From positions 15,778,024 to 15,842,023 of the forward strand of contig CM038716.1 in assembly GCA_021613375.1 (NCBI GenBank): a stretch of DNA of 64,000 nucleotides, in the 5' to 3' direction. The stretch is from Megaleporinus macrocephalus (taxonomy: Eukaryota > Chordata > Actinopteri > Characiformes > Anostomidae). Numbering within the stretch: the stretch's first letter is position 1; each line of letters begins with the position of its first letter. A model generated the notes under the pieces. The model was not told the origin of the DNA, ran no database searches, and saw nothing but the letters and a program-made list of their open reading frames with translations. Below are positions 1 to 12,404 of the stretch, one piece after another. A program made the translations under genes and the position numbers.

Positions 1-2133
1 GGCACCTGCTCTTTATATGTTTCTATTGGAATTAGAAGAAGGTTATAGTGTTTGTCCCCCATCTTCGCTGCAGTCTCTATTCTTTTATGACTTTACACTA
101 GATAATGAAACACTGCTGTAAAGATTTGATTGCATCCAGCCACAAGACCATTAGTGAAGTCAGGTACTGATGTCAGATGATCTTAAAAACCACTGATATC
201 TAAGATGGTTAATAGTTCTAGTCCTCCACGGCCCAATGAGCAGCTTCTTCAGAGTGTCTCCTTCTATTAACAATGCTTTTCTATGGAGATTATACAAGCT
301 GTGTACCTACAGCTGCACACCTGCGTCAGCTCAATTTACCAATGACAGTGTCTGGATACTTCTGGACAAATGTTACATCTGAAATTTACCGGACTTGCCC
401 TGGACTAGTAATTTTATTACAGCTGTCAATTCTGCTGAAATTAGAACACAAGCACGTACGACCACATACAAATATAACCTGCACGTCAGATTTCAGTCTT
501 CAGCCTCTCATACACATTCAGCTAAACAACCAGCGCTGGGTATTTTGATCACTCTGACTTCACCTGCTCTGCACGTTTCAGGTTTACCTTACAAAGTTAA
601 TTAAATAGCAGCCTATGTAGCTCACGGTCTGTCTGACAACTGATATCAGACTGAAGGGAGGTCGGCTGAGTTGAAGTGGCTCGGCACGCAAGGTCCACAG
701 GTGTGTTGTTTACTAAATCCACAAGGATCGAGAGCGAAGGGGCTGAGAATGAGCTGTCACGGCACAACCAAAGCCATTGTTTTTTTTCTGTTAAAGTTGT
801 GTATAGAAAACAGCTGAACGTCATCTGGAACGTCACCAGACAATAAGAGTCATAATCGTATACAGTGTCGGTGAAAGGAACCAGACGTCTGGAGCATTTA
901 CTGCCTCTAAAAGCAACCTCACATACAACTAGGAGAAAGAAAATGGTAACAAATGTTGCCTGAAATTGGCATTTTCACAGATACATTTCTATTTAGTAGA
1001 TACAGGGTGCTCCAATCCTGGATCTAACACTGTTACTATTATCAACATTACACATAAAAAACTCAGAAGACACGTGTAGGTTCACTGGATATTTAAAAAA
1101 AATGGTTATATTTTGTGGTACACATTAAGTCTCGTGGTTCACTGCAAAGAAATCTGGGTTTCACTACAGTGCAACATTTTGAATCAACCAACTCTCTTTA
1201 TCTTAAAAATGTGATAGAGTTATGGAGGAATGTATGGATTTATCTTTCAAATCATACTGAAATGACGCACGCAGTGTGAATAAACATCAGAGGTCTTTCT
1301 GTGCTATGGAATAAAACACCTGTGCACTCCAGCATCTTTTACAGTTTACAGATTTCTATCTCTTCCTTTATATAATCTTCTCCACCCCTTCATACTGTCC
1401 TGATGACTCACTGTCTCTTGTGACACGGGGAAGAAAAGCGTGCTTCTCTTTAGCTCTCCTGGGCTCTCCTGTTGCTAATTGTTGGACTGTCACAACAATT
1501 AGGTCACCGCAGAGTGTGTGTTTACAAAACCCAGCAGGACGTCTGTGCCAGGACTCGAACCTGATACCCCCTGACTCACCAGTGGGTCAAAACATTGGGC
1601 AGCGGGGGCCGGCAAGTGCCTTATCTCCTTCTCTACCGAGCATGTGTTTGGGGCATACAAAGCAACGCCATCCTCCTGACATCACCCTGCTGCAAGAAGT
1701 GATGCTGCGCCTGGATCAAGTTTCTTGCCCTTATCAAATGCTAACAGATCCCAGTCTGAACTGTTTGTTTGAATGTTGCCACTCAATTGTTTTTAGCTGC
1801 TGCTGCAAAAAAAAGCTCAGAGTCTTGCAAGATTCAAAACTCCTCCTTTGATATAAGAGCTTTAATAGACTGAATGGCTGCCTGCCTTCTCAGTGCACTG
1901 CAGTGGCGTTTACAGTACTAGGCAAACAGTAATAAGCCGTTTAGCCTCTGCAGACTCTAAATAGATACTAATATTAGACAGTCACCATCACCAGTAAAAG
2001 ACTAATTTGACCAAGACGTGTCCTAAACGCTGCCTCCTACTCGCCTAGTCTGATTTGATTTAGTCTACATTTAAGAGACATTAACTGTTTTCCTTCCCTC
2101 TGCCCGGAAACAGTGTTGACTTAGCGACACTTG

Positions 2134-2245
2134 ATTGGTCGGGGATTTGTCCCAAGTCTGTTTTTCCCACCCGTATTCGGAAAAGGCCCCGCTCCCATCA
2201 CTGTGATTGGCTACACGATCCCGCGTCCTGGGCTACGATTGGCTT
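2134..2245. promoter_or_regulatory. Promoter-like cluster of inverted CCAAT boxes
   Basis: Three ATTGG (reverse CCAAT) boxes lie within about 110 bp, near 2136, 2205 and 2237. Two sit in the extended form GATTGGCT, which suits NF-Y binding. They lie in a locally GC-rich patch. No gene start was recognised next to them, so promoter activity is only inferred. The cluster could serve a gene left of the window. Confidence 0.35.
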
Positions 2246-2843
2246 ATAGCTCTTGTAATTATTTCCAGATATTTATCGCCTGGATTATAATAGATTTATT
2301 TATAGAACCCTTCTCAGACAGGTAGCAGTTCAAAGTTCTCAGCAGACAGGTAATAAAGTTCAGCGACAGTAATTAAAGACACGATAGAAAAAATATATAC
2401 ACGTATATATACAATAAATAAAACTGATTATGTCACATTTATTATTTAAAATAAAGCGAAAGAACGACATATGCGATTAAGATTTGTTATTAAAAGTTAC
2501 ATTAAAGAGAAAGGAATGCACTTATAAAAGGTAGGACTGAGACCCACCGAAGCACTAAAAAAGAGGCGTCAGCAACGTTTCTGTACATTACACAGATTTA
2601 CTGCTGGAACATAAATAGGCAGACATGCAGGTGTCGCGCATTAAAAAGCCCTAATTAGTGTAATTAGTGCAGAGCTGACATACGCTATGTTTATTGTTTT
2701 CATTGGAATTATTTTATTGCGTAATACAATAAAACATTTGTTTTAAATCACGTAATAAATTAATAAATGCGTGTAATAAAAGGCGTAACCTATTACTGCT
2801 ACGATAAAAATTCCAAGACGAAAAGTGAACTTTTTATAATCCG

Positions 2844-2857
2844 CCACCAGGGGGCGG
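2844..2857 (+). promoter_or_regulatory. CTCF consensus motif (plus orientation)
   Basis: CCACCAGGGGGCGG fits the vertebrate CTCF core CCASYAGRKGGCRS at all 14 positions. It sits in a GC-rich island inside AT-rich sequence. The partner motif on the other strand starts 40 bp downstream. Occupancy cannot be read from sequence. Confidence 0.6.
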
Positions 2858-2897
2858 GAGGGGCGGGCCGCCTCAGTTAAAGAGTTGCGCTATGTTG

Positions 2898-2911
2898 CTG
2901 CCCTCTGCTGG
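2898..2911 (-). promoter_or_regulatory. CTCF consensus motif (minus orientation)
   Basis: Read on the minus strand, CCAGCAGAGGGCAG fits the CTCF core consensus at all 14 positions. With the plus-strand site at 2844-2857 it forms a close, convergent pair, about 2.5 kb beyond the 3' end of rad1. Confidence 0.6.
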
Positions 2912-3463
2912 TCACAGAGACGCTGGCGGTCTCACGCTGTGTTAAGGTTCTCGAGCTGAAGTCTTTAAATTCCTCAGTGCTGCACATGTTCCTGATAAAA
3001 CACGAATCTTAATCATCTACAAACACGGATGAGCAAGAACAGTTCGTTCTTATAGTGAAGAGTCCTCAAATGACCGGAACTGATAACTGGTCATTGAGTG
3101 AAAAGCAGGTGATTTTCAGTCCTGGCTTTTTGTTAAAAATGGTATAAACGTGAACGCGCTCTATACCTGAGCTTGATTGACTCATGTCTGCTCGTTTATG
3201 TTCCAGTTTTGAGGAAACACTTGATTGGAACAAATAAAGTATTTTCTGTTCTTTTTCATCCTATTAGAATATAACAAATTGTATTCTATGACTCAAGCTG
3301 TTATTGTTTTAGTTCTGTTGTTGTCTTGTCAAAACAGCTTCCCCTCTTGTTTGTTTCTTCTAAGGTGCTTTTCTAAACTTTCAGCATTTGTGGTCTTCAT
3401 ACATCCATCCATTATCTCTGGAAGGATCAAGTCTGTCACAAAGTGCCCACCTGTCTGTGGAAG

Positions 3464-4131
3464 CAAAGGTGTCAAAAGTATTCACATACATTACTCAGGT
3501 AGAAGTATAGATACTAGGGTTTAAACATACTTCTGTAGAAGTTGAAGTATCAACTCAAACTTTTTACTCCAGTAAAAGTGTAAAAGTGCTGCTTTCAAAA
3601 CTACTTAAAGTATAAAAGTAAAAGCAAAGTAAGAAAAAAATGCCATTAAGGACAAAAGATTAGGCCGCACCACAGGGGTCTATAGTGCACTAGCCCACCT
3701 CCCTGAAAAACCCCATTCTTCTAAAAGCCATAATGACTAAAATGTTATATTAAAATGTTAATGTTGATAAGTTTGGGATGCGCTAGGCTTCCTGTTTCAG
3801 CCGCATATATGCCTATTAAAAATGAATGTAGTACAATGTAAATATATTAAAGAAGCATATCTGTGTACTACTGAGCATTAACATCTGCTTCATGGAGCAG
3901 AAGATATGATGACTAGCTGCCTATAAGTATTGTAACGGCTGAAATGAAATAGGAGTAACGAGGCAATTTTTAAAATGTAAAGAGTAGAAAGAGCAGATAA
4001 TGGAGTGTAAATGTAAGGAGTATAAGTAAAAAGTCCGCTGAAAAATAATTACTCCAGTAAAGTATAAATAACCTAAATTTGTACTTAGGTAAGGTAAAGA
4101 AGTATTTGTACTTTGTTACTTGACACCTCTG
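3464..4131. mobile_element. Non-autonomous hAT-type element, complete
   Basis: The 668-bp element has 12-bp terminal inverted repeats: caaaggtgtcaa on the left, and cagaggtgtcaa read from the right end (11 of 12 identical). It is flanked by a perfect 8-bp direct repeat, tgtggaag, at 3456-3463 and 4132-4139. An 8-bp target-site duplication is the hallmark of hAT transposons. There is no transposase ORF. The interior is rich in aagta/tactt motifs arranged as subterminal repeats of both orientations. Confidence 0.8.
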
Positions 4132-5122
4132 TGTGGAAGTGATGTTCTTTTCCCAACTGCAGTTTGGAAGGTGAATCATCTAAAGCTCCTTCTTCTTCCA
4201 GTTTAATTTCCTAAAAAACGTGTCCTGGTTCTCTGTCTTGCCTCTATTAATCAAGGGGCTCTGGCCTCATAGCTTAAAGCAAAAGACATCCAGAGTCCTC
4301 TCCTCTCCTACCATCTCACAGTCTTATTATATCCATTATGTGGTCTGAGCACACTGATCTACTTTACAAATTACACAGCTGCTACGCCTCATCAGTGCTC
4401 ATCACTGGAGCTTCTCATCCCGCTCAAACACATATGTGCCATTGGTTTGTCTGGTGTCTGTGAGATGATTTTACTAACTTACTGGTACATTGTGCTTTAT
4501 ATTAAAATTAGAGGGATTGTAAGAGTTTTTGACACTCCGTATAAACTTTGTGTACATGTTTAGACTTCATTCAAATTGATTTCAGCTTTAGTCTAAAGTT
4601 TTTTATAATTAATTAACTTTATAATTACATTAATTTCCTCTCTATATATTTTATATTGAACATCATATTTATTTACATATCCCTCAATTGTAGAAAATGT
4701 GTTTTGGTAGTGATGATTTTTAGTGTTACACACTGATTTTCAGACTTTGAGACACATTTAGGACCATTCCAGCAGAGGCGCAGCTAAAATTAGATTTTGT
4801 CTAGTGAACTAAAACCTTTTTCAAACTAATTTTTGTATTGTAATATAATAAAAACTCATTAAAATGGAAATATGTCAACTTCACAATAAATAAAAAAAAT
4901 TAGCTTTTGGGACAGACCTCCCAATGGAAAGTATTACTGTTTAAACAAATGCCTTAAGTTTAAACAGAGCACTACATAATACTTATAAACAACTACATCT
5001 GAATACATAACTGTTTTTTTAATTACTGTAGAACTGCAGTTGTAGAAGAGTAGAATGATTCACAGAGCTTTCAGTCTAGACACAATATTCAAACTCAGGC
5101 AAAACAAGAACATGTAAATATT

Positions 5123-5128
5123 TTTATT
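5123..5128 (-). terminator. Candidate rad1 polyadenylation signal
   Basis: AATAAA on the minus strand lies about 245 bp past the rad1 stop codon and would give a short 3' UTR. A second AATAAA (5372-5377) overlaps the stop codon itself and is less likely to be used. Confidence 0.4.
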
Positions 5129-5372
5129 TAATCTGCATTAAATCTGAATTAATGAAAAAACACTTTTTAACAGTATATTACACAGTAATGAAGAAACATG
5201 TGACATTGTTCTTATATTAGGAGAGCTAGAGAAACTCATAATAGATTTAACGCCCATATAGCAAACAACAAACTGAACAAAACAAATACATGAACAAATC
5301 AACTCACTAATCTAAGAACACAGTCCCACATATCAATATTTAACTGGGCCAAAACGTGTGCCTTGGGTTCAT

Positions 5373-8300
5373 TTATTCTTCATCTACCTCTTCGTCTGGG
5401 CAACAGTAATATTCAACAAAACAAATCTGTCCATCATCATTCCGTACAAGGTACTGTAAGGAGAGGAAACCTCGACTGTCTGTTCTCACTGACACCTTGC
5501 AGGACAGAGCCAAGGCCTTGGTGGAGGGTTTTAATAGTGACATCTTGTATCTGTGTGAAGAGTGGCAGAGGACAGACAACACATATATTATCCAGTGACT
5601 CTACGTTCAATAGTTTAGGAGGTTTTTGAAAATGTCATTCAGTTACATTCCAACCACAGAACCTTGTTTGAACAGTATAATAAGTCAGTAGTCACCCACA
5701 ATCAGTAGTGTCAGTAGTCACCCACAATCTACAGTCGTGGCCAAAAGTTTTGAGAATGGCACAAATTCTGGTGTTCACAAAGTTCGCTGCCTCAGTTCTT
5801 ATGAGGGCAGATGTATTAACTCTAGATTGTGAAGAGTGTTCAGATGAGTTGCAATTAATTGCAAATCATACGCTGCCATGAAAAATTGCCTGATCACAAA
5901 AAAAACTGCATTCCAGTCACTGCATTTCAGCCCTACACAATAGCCTGCAAACATCATTTCAGTGATCTCGTTAGCTCAGGAGAAAAGGTAATGAGGACAA
6001 GACAGCTGATGTCACTCTGTCCTGCTGATTAGAAGAGCAGACTGGTTGCTTTAAAAGGTAGTGGTGCTTTAAAGTTTTCTTCTGTTAACCATGATTACCT
6101 CCAAGGAAACACATGCGGTCATTATTGCTTTGCATCAAAAGGGTTTCACAGGCGAGGACATTGCTGCTTGTAAGATACACCCCAATCAACAATTTATCAA
6201 GAACTTCAAGGAGAGTGGTTCAATGAAGAAGGTTTTGGGACGCCCAAGAAAGTCAAGTAAGCATCAAGATGCAAAGAGGATGCAGCTACGAGATCGGGTC
6301 ACCACCAGTGCAGCGCTTGCTCAGGAATGGCAGAGGGCAGGTGTGAGTGCATCTGAACACACAGTGAGACGAAGGCTTTTGGGCAGCAAAGAAGAAAAGC
6401 TTCAAGAACAGACTGACATTCTGCAGGAAGTATAGGGATTGGACTGCAGAGGACTGGGGTAAAATTATTTTCTTTGATGAAGCCCCCTTCAGACTGCTTG
6501 GGAAATCTGGAAAAATGATTGTCCGGAGAAGAAAATGTGAGCGTTGCCTGAGTCCTATGTCATGCAAACAATGACCATTCATGTGTGAAGTTGCTTCTCA
6601 TCCAGGGAAGTGGACAAAGTTTGACTAAGAACACTGCCATGAATAAGGAATGATATTAAAACATCCAACTTCTCCCACAGAAAAGTGATAACCAAGTGGC
6701 TCGGTGAACAAAACATTGAAATTTTGGATCCATGCCCAGATCTCAATGCCATTAAAAACCTGTGGTCAATCCTCAAAAAAAAGAAGGTGGACAAACAAAA
6801 ACCCAGAAACTGTGATCAACTCCAAGCACTGATTAGGCAAGAATGGGTTGCCATCATTCAAGATTTTGCCCAAAAGCTGTAAAGTGCAGAAGTCTTAAAA
6901 GAGAAAGAGTCAACACTGTAAATATGAAGTCTTTACTTAACCTGAATGTAAATGTCAATAAAAAGTTAACACGCGTATAGAATGCTTATAATTGTACCTC
7001 ATTATACCGTATACACATCTGACAAAAGGTTCTAAAAAACTGAGGCAGCAAACTTGGTGAAAACCAAACAAAAATCCTTTGGCCACGACTGTATACTAGT
7101 CAATTACTTTCTACCATTGGCATTTCCTTTGTGCTGATATGCCACCCAACTGATTACCACAAGCAAGAAATAAGCTTATATTTGATAAAGGGTGCTAAAA
7201 AACAAATGTCAGTTTGTACTCCCACTGGACACTTCTTTAGGTACCTCCTTATATCTACACTCATTGTCTATTTTATCAGCTCCATTTCCCACATGGGTCC
7301 ACTTTGTAGTTCTACAATTATTGACTGTAGTACATCTGTCTCTCTGCATGTTAGACCCTTGTTAACCTGTTCTTCAATGGTCAGGACCACCACAGAACCA
7401 CCACAGAGAAGGTATTATTAGGGTGGTGGATCATTCTCACCCAAATAATGCCTGTTTTGTGGTGATCCTGACCACTGAAGAACAGGGTGAAAGACGCTAA
7501 CAACGTATGCAGAGAATAAGACTACAGTCTGTAATTGAGTGTAGACACAAGATGTTAATAAAGTGGCCAATAGGTGCAAGTTCTATCAAGTTCTTCTTTG
7601 CTGAAGGGCAGGGTGTGGACTCTGCCTCTTCTTTAGATTCAGTGCATTGTCCTTAGTCAGTCAGCAGTGCAGAAAAATACTGCTACAGGAAACGCTCTTG
7701 ACAAATTGAGTGGCCATTACTAGACAAAATGAATACAATGCACTACTTTTAAATCTATGTTTAAAAATTGCATGTTAAGCTGACACACTTCATGTTTAAA
7801 TAGGACGAAGCCCAGTTTGGTGCCCTCAAAAGTTTAAAAACTGGGTCTGGTAAGTTTATTACTGCTGTATGTATTTTGATTATTCTGGTTACTAGGGGTT
7901 TGCAGCTCTACTGAACAGGCTGGGTGTAATAAGGTTCAGATAGGCGTGTGCTGTTTATCTCTAGGTTGATATGCTTGATGCTGATAATATGTGCTGTCCA
8001 GCTATTCACTCTGAGTTAGTAGGTTAAAGGTTTCTGCAAAGGAGAGCCATTAGAGCTCAAGCAGCTTTGCATTATTAAAATGGAGAAACTTGTAAGTTGT
8101 GGAAATTGCAGTTATGAAATGAGAAACATTAATTTCGTCAGCTGGGTTATGGTTGGCCAGAGGCAAAAAACCAGCAGGATTGCTACCGAAGAGGTGCCAG
8201 GGTATAAAACTGAACTTCTGTATTAATAACGGCACCGGCCTCCTAGCTGGCCAAACCATGCCACAGCACTGCTTCCCACAGTGACATTTAGACATGTTTG

Positions 8301-10994
8301 ATGTCCACTGTCCATTATACTTCCTGAAATTTAAAATATCTCTCTATTTTCACACTAGCCCAGAAGACCTGAGGTCATGCTCAAGGCTGATTTAGAGTTT
8401 CTTTTGAGGGAAGAGACTCAAGATTGTTGGTTTGTCTTCACACAGGAGTATTTATTCTGAATCATATATTGATATTATAATTTGCTATGTCACATTTGTG
8501 CACATGACTTTGTGCAAATGGTAAGTAAATTAGCGGCAATCGTCAGAATCTGTCGAAAGAAAGAAATAATTACTCTAGAATGATTGGAGGTGTAAGACAA
8601 TGTTGATATACTTCAGTAGGGCAATATTATGTTCTGTGATTCTGTGTCATTACTCAAAATCACAGTTAGAAACACTGTTAGATAGCAGTGTTGTAATCTG
8701 TTTTCAGTTATTTGACTCTTCCACTCTAGAGTAAATAAGCAGTGTAAGAGCCAATCGCTAATGTCAACATTAGCAAACCTATGCATATGATGGTGTGCTT
8801 TTTTTTAACACATTTTAAAAAGAATCTCATTGCTACAGTATCACAGTACATCAAACAAGCCCTATATTATGATATGGTTCTTGGCAATACACATCCCTAG
8901 AAATCACAAGATGATTTTATAGGGAAGTGCATCTGTATACAGAATACAACTTTCTTGAGTATGAACCATTCTTTCTTGAACTTTAAACAATTGATTTCAA
9001 TGCACCACACACAAAAGCAGTAACTACTTGTATCCAAGAACCCTTAAATCAGAGTAAACTATGTTATATTAGAAAGTCTACTCTTGTAGATTAGTCACAA
9101 AAAATGGGAACTGTGCACATTTTCCTTTTGTTTTCTTTGCAGGTTTTCAAGCAGCAAAACCTGTACCTGTACATGTGCACATTGCAATGGCGATGCTGAA
9201 TCAATTTTCAGTGCTTTTTAGGATGCTTTCCAAAAATCTGATCATGTTACCTGTTGGTCTGTGTCTTTGTACACTGGAACAGCTCCATCATGTCAGAGTC
9301 TTTAGGATAGTCATAATGGGCATTTCCAGAATTTCCAAATGTGGACAATCTAGAAGAAAAGTTAGAGGAAAAAGAGTTTCATGGCACTGTAGCACTATAA
9401 TAAGTCTTGATACTTGATGATTAAGTTAATTTTAACATTTACAATTGGTAAAAAGTCAATAAACCTAGCCTTTATGCCAATGTTAGAGAAGTCCAGATAA
9501 CACAGCATCGGAAAACAAGCAGCTTTATTATCCAACGGCCTCTAAAAGGAGTCATGAAGTCACAAAGAGTTTTACCACCAAATGTAATGTTTGGTGAATC
9601 TGACTGAGGTAGGGATGGTGACAGTCAAGTCGGGTAGGTGTCAACTAGGGGTGTGCCCATATCGTATCGTACACAATTATATCGCCAACGTTTTTGAATA
9701 TTGTAAACGATATTATATCCTGAAATATTGTACCATATCACCCATCTCTAATTATCACATCAGGGTACTACTTTTTTACTTTTTTTTAGCAAAAGAAAAA
9801 TTCATACTTTTCTTATTTCCCATTATATCTACTAGAGACAGATTTTATCTGTCCAGTATCATTCATTTTACTTCAGTCCTGGATATATAGAGATATTTGG
9901 AGTGCATTATTTAGTATCGTGACATTCTGAATCATTGACTTCTGTTACAATCTGATGAAAATTCTTGTATTTTTCTTAATATCTCAGTTAGGGGTGTGCC
10001 ATATCATATCGTATGGAATAATAAAATTTATTTTCAATTTATTGCAGTAATGTATTCCTGAAATATATATTTTTAATTCAATGTTGTGTCATATCACCAA
10101 GAGTATCGTTATCTCAAAAATACCATGAAATATCGTGATATTATTGTAGGGCCATATCGCCCACCCCTAGTATCAACATCTACATGATCAGTACCCTAAT
10201 ATTACACTAGGCATGGTATTTGTGTACCTGAAATAGGGATGACTTGGTGACATCGTTAACTGCAGGATCTCACTGGTCAAGTCCAATTCTGAAAAGGCCT
10301 CTTTCAGGCTGTCTGACTGTAGTATCACCTTGTTGGTGACATTGGTGCTGCAGAAATCAAAGTCAATAGGCTCTTCTGGTTCCTGAGTGTTAATCTTGCA
10401 AACTGTAACCACTCCTCCTTCCTCCAGGAAAAGGGTTAGGGGGTAGCCATATCCATTGTAGCACATTCTCAGGGCAGTGTTCACTCCTTAATGGTAAAAG
10501 AAAAGACACCAAGGTAAAGAATTCAATTAATGTTTTTTTAGTACAATTATTGAATAGCATTAATTGTTTATTATTACTTTGTGTAGATACATGCCTGGTA
10601 CTGTGCTACCCCCAAAAATTGTAAGACAATCCAAAAGCACAGTCAGGTTAACCTGAAACCCAACTACATCCTCTTTCAGGGTGAATTCTTGAAATATATC
10701 TGCCTGAAAAAAAAAACAGAAAAAGACATTCAACTACACAGATCACATATTTAAAATTGGAAGTTCTTTAACACACAGTTATTGAAAGCTGGCACCAACC
10801 TGAATGAATGCATTTGCTTGAAGACATTTGGAATCTTCAACAGTAACTTTTAACCCATTCTGTGTAGCATTGATTATTGCATGGTCTTTGAAGGATATCG
10901 CCTTCAGGATGTTGGAAAGGTTCCTCACATTATCCAAACTAGCTATCAGGATGTACTCATCATTCACCGCTTGGGACTGAGTTGATAAAGGCAT
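5373..10994 (-). CDS. rad1: RAD1 checkpoint clamp subunit
   Basis: This encodes the RAD1 subunit of the nuclear RAD9-RAD1-HUS1 (9-1-1) ring, a PCNA-like clamp loaded at damaged DNA to activate ATR signalling. Coding exons: 10994-10800, 10703-10595, 10486-10228, 9349-9251 and 5550-5373. They join in phase to 279 aa; human RAD1 has 282. Recognisable blocks include ASLDNVRNLS near the N-terminus, NLTVLLDCL, GYGYPLTLFLEEGGVVTVCK, FDFCSTNV, AFSELDLTSE, DYPKDSD and the C-terminal QICFVEYYCCPDEE. The ATG at 10994 follows a splice acceptor (exon start 11015), and a noncoding first exon probably ends at 12526 with a GTAAGT donor. The intron after the 109-nt exon uses a GC donor. The 3.7-kb last intron contains a Tc1 element and a fold-back element. 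The start lies head to head with ift20. Confidence 0.96.
5732..7091 (+). mobile_element. Tc1/mariner element, copy 1 (defective)
   Basis: The element runs from CAGTCGTGGCCAAAAG to its inverted copy ending CACGACTG. It is flanked by TA at 5730-5731 and 7092-7093, the Tc1 target duplication. Longer imperfect terminal repeats include an inner block near 5760-5797 (ending gctgcctcag) that recurs inverted near 7040-7075, an IR/DR-like layout. The transposase gene inside is broken. The element lies in the last intron of rad1, with transposase sense opposite to rad1. A second copy of the same family is at 48147-49850. Confidence 0.88.
6091..6882 (+). pseudogene. Tc1-like transposase, inactivated
   Basis: The N-terminal part (6091-6435) starts MITSKETHAVIIALHQKGF and carries the paired-type helix-turn-helix region and a GRPRKSSK linker. 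The reading frame then breaks near 6420: the DWTAEDW...FFDEAPFRL part of the catalytic core follows in another frame. The C-terminal part (6685-6882) holds the DLN-x-I-x-NLW block, where the expected third catalytic acidic residue is Lys (IKNLW instead of IENLW). Frame damage plus the lost DDE residue make it non-functional. Confidence 0.85.
7226..7573. mobile_element. Fold-back/MITE-like dispersed repeat, copy A
   Basis: The ends are imperfect inverted repeats (tggacacttctttagg against the complement of gttaataaagtggcca). The interior is strongly palindromic: ggtcaggaccaccacaga near 7379 pairs with tgtggtgatcctgacc near 7458, and tgtagttctacaattattgac pairs in part with the 3' arm. It resembles a repeat family common in teleosts. 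No ORF. It lies in the last rad1 intron. Confidence 0.55.
7574..9250. other. rad1 last intron, remainder
   Basis: This is AT-rich intronic sequence upstream (on the minus strand) of the final rad1 exon. I see no coding exon, RNA gene or clear repeat structure in it. The short ORFs have no recognisable content. Confidence 0.5.
9646..10169. mobile_element. hAT-like non-autonomous repeat, composite
   Basis: The sequence starts taggggtgtgcc and ends with the near-inverse ggcgatatggcc / cccacccta, flanked by near-identical 8-mers gtgtcaac (9638-9645) and gtatcaac (10170-10177). An extra internal start, ttaggggtgtgccatatc near 9986, suggests either nesting of two copies or an internal duplication. 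The interior is full of atatcg repeats. It lies in a rad1 intron and ends only 58 bp from the coding exon at 10228. Confidence 0.6.
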
Positions 10995-12336
10995 TCTTCA
11001 GGCTGATGCAGACACCTGCAAAGACACTGTGAGAGTCAAAAATAAAATGTTTTGACATGTTTTACCTCGTCATTACATTATATCATTTCTTTGTTGAGAC
11101 TTATCATAAAGAAGTTGCCAGTCTGAAAATACAAAATCAGTGCTTGCAAAATAGCTGATAACAATATTTTAACCCACATAATCTCCAGTCTAAAAAGGCA
11201 TGTCTTTCTTTTTTTCCTGCCACTATGTTTAAAGGGCCCATACTTTTTATATTACACAATATTATTTATCTATTTAGTTATTTTTTCTAATCTTTCCCAC
11301 TACCATGTTCAATCTTTCTTTATCCCTTAGAATTAAACAGAATGTTTTTATTTCTTTATGACTGATAAATGTAAATGACCTCTGTTCCGCTTGGTTGCCC
11401 TGTTTTGTCTCGATCAATAAGCTATCTCTAAGCTGGGCTCCTTCATGCTCTCAGTCACCTTGTTCTATTTAGGAGCAACGCTATATCTAAACACTGCTTC
11501 TTCTTTTTTAGTATTAACAGGCTATCTCCTAATGATCTGAGGGTTCTGCTGGGATCATATTGCTGTAGCATGTCGGATAAATACACTGGTCCTATGCCAT
11601 TCAGCAGTGTATGGCCCAGCTATTGTAACTTCTGAGACATAGTGGTAGCCAGTGTAAAGAATTAGAGTGATGTGTTCTCCTCTGTTACTCCTAGTATGAA
11701 CTTTGGCAGCTACATTTTTAATCCGTTGAAGCTGTCAGAGCCCATTAGTACACCAAGTTTATGTGCTAGTTCTTTAGATTTCAGGGTTCTCAAATCCAGA
11801 TGCCTCATTATTATTCTCAAACAAAATAATGTGTTTTCTCTTTATTCTACCGCAGAGCGTTTTGTCTCATTCATTTACTGATGTGTTCAAGGCACTTACA
11901 AAGTCAGGATGAACGTTTTAATGTATGTACATATATACAAATTTTATGTCTATTCCTTAGATTTCCTGAAGTATAAGAATATATACTGGTCATGTTTCAA
12001 AATGCTAAAAGAGTTATTCCACTTCAGTCTTCATATAGGTCTATAGACTGCTGCATTTTGAAACTGTGCCAAAGTTTACATATAACTTCAAAGCCCTTTA
12101 CTTCAGAACCTGTAGGGATATTGGTGTTCGATAATATGGGCCCTTTAATGTTTGCCGACTTTCGGCAGATGAACATGTGGCATGTTAAATAAATAACGTT
12201 CCTACCGATAACAACAAAAATACAAGAACACTACAGCTGAGATACTACAACCACAACAAACCAGCTCACACATACGGGCTGTTATTCGTGTCGTTGTCGA
12301 ACTGTTAAAACCTTGCTCAATATGAAATATTAAGTT

Positions 12337-12339
<3 letters not shown>

Positions 12340-12401
<62 letters not shown>
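12340..12401. repeat. (AT)n microsatellite
   Basis: About 31 uninterrupted AT units lie in the first intron of rad1, near its probable noncoding first exon. Confidence 0.95.

Positions 12402-12404
<3 letters not shown>

Larger units (their letters stand above)
1..3455. other. Intergenic region with no recognised gene
   Basis: No ORF here gives a recognisable protein, and no exon chain with good splice sites was found. Around 2130-2250 there is a promoter-like cluster of ATTGG boxes. Around 2840-2915 there are two consensus CTCF motifs in a locally GC-rich patch. A TATA-like box (ttataaaagg) sits at about 2524. A stretch near 1545-1560 resembles a tRNA B box on the minus strand and may be a SINE remnant. 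The rest is AT-rich and featureless to the eye. Confidence 0.5.

Noticed and set aside
1540..1625. tRNA gene on the minus strand suggested by a B-box-like ggttcgagtcctgg
   Set aside because: No A box at the right distance and no cloverleaf with paired acceptor arms could be drawn. It is more likely a SINE or tRNA-like remnant.
1420..1851. 143-codon plus-strand ORF
   Set aside because: The content resembles no known family, there is no supporting promoter, splice or polyA context, and its composition is like noncoding DNA.
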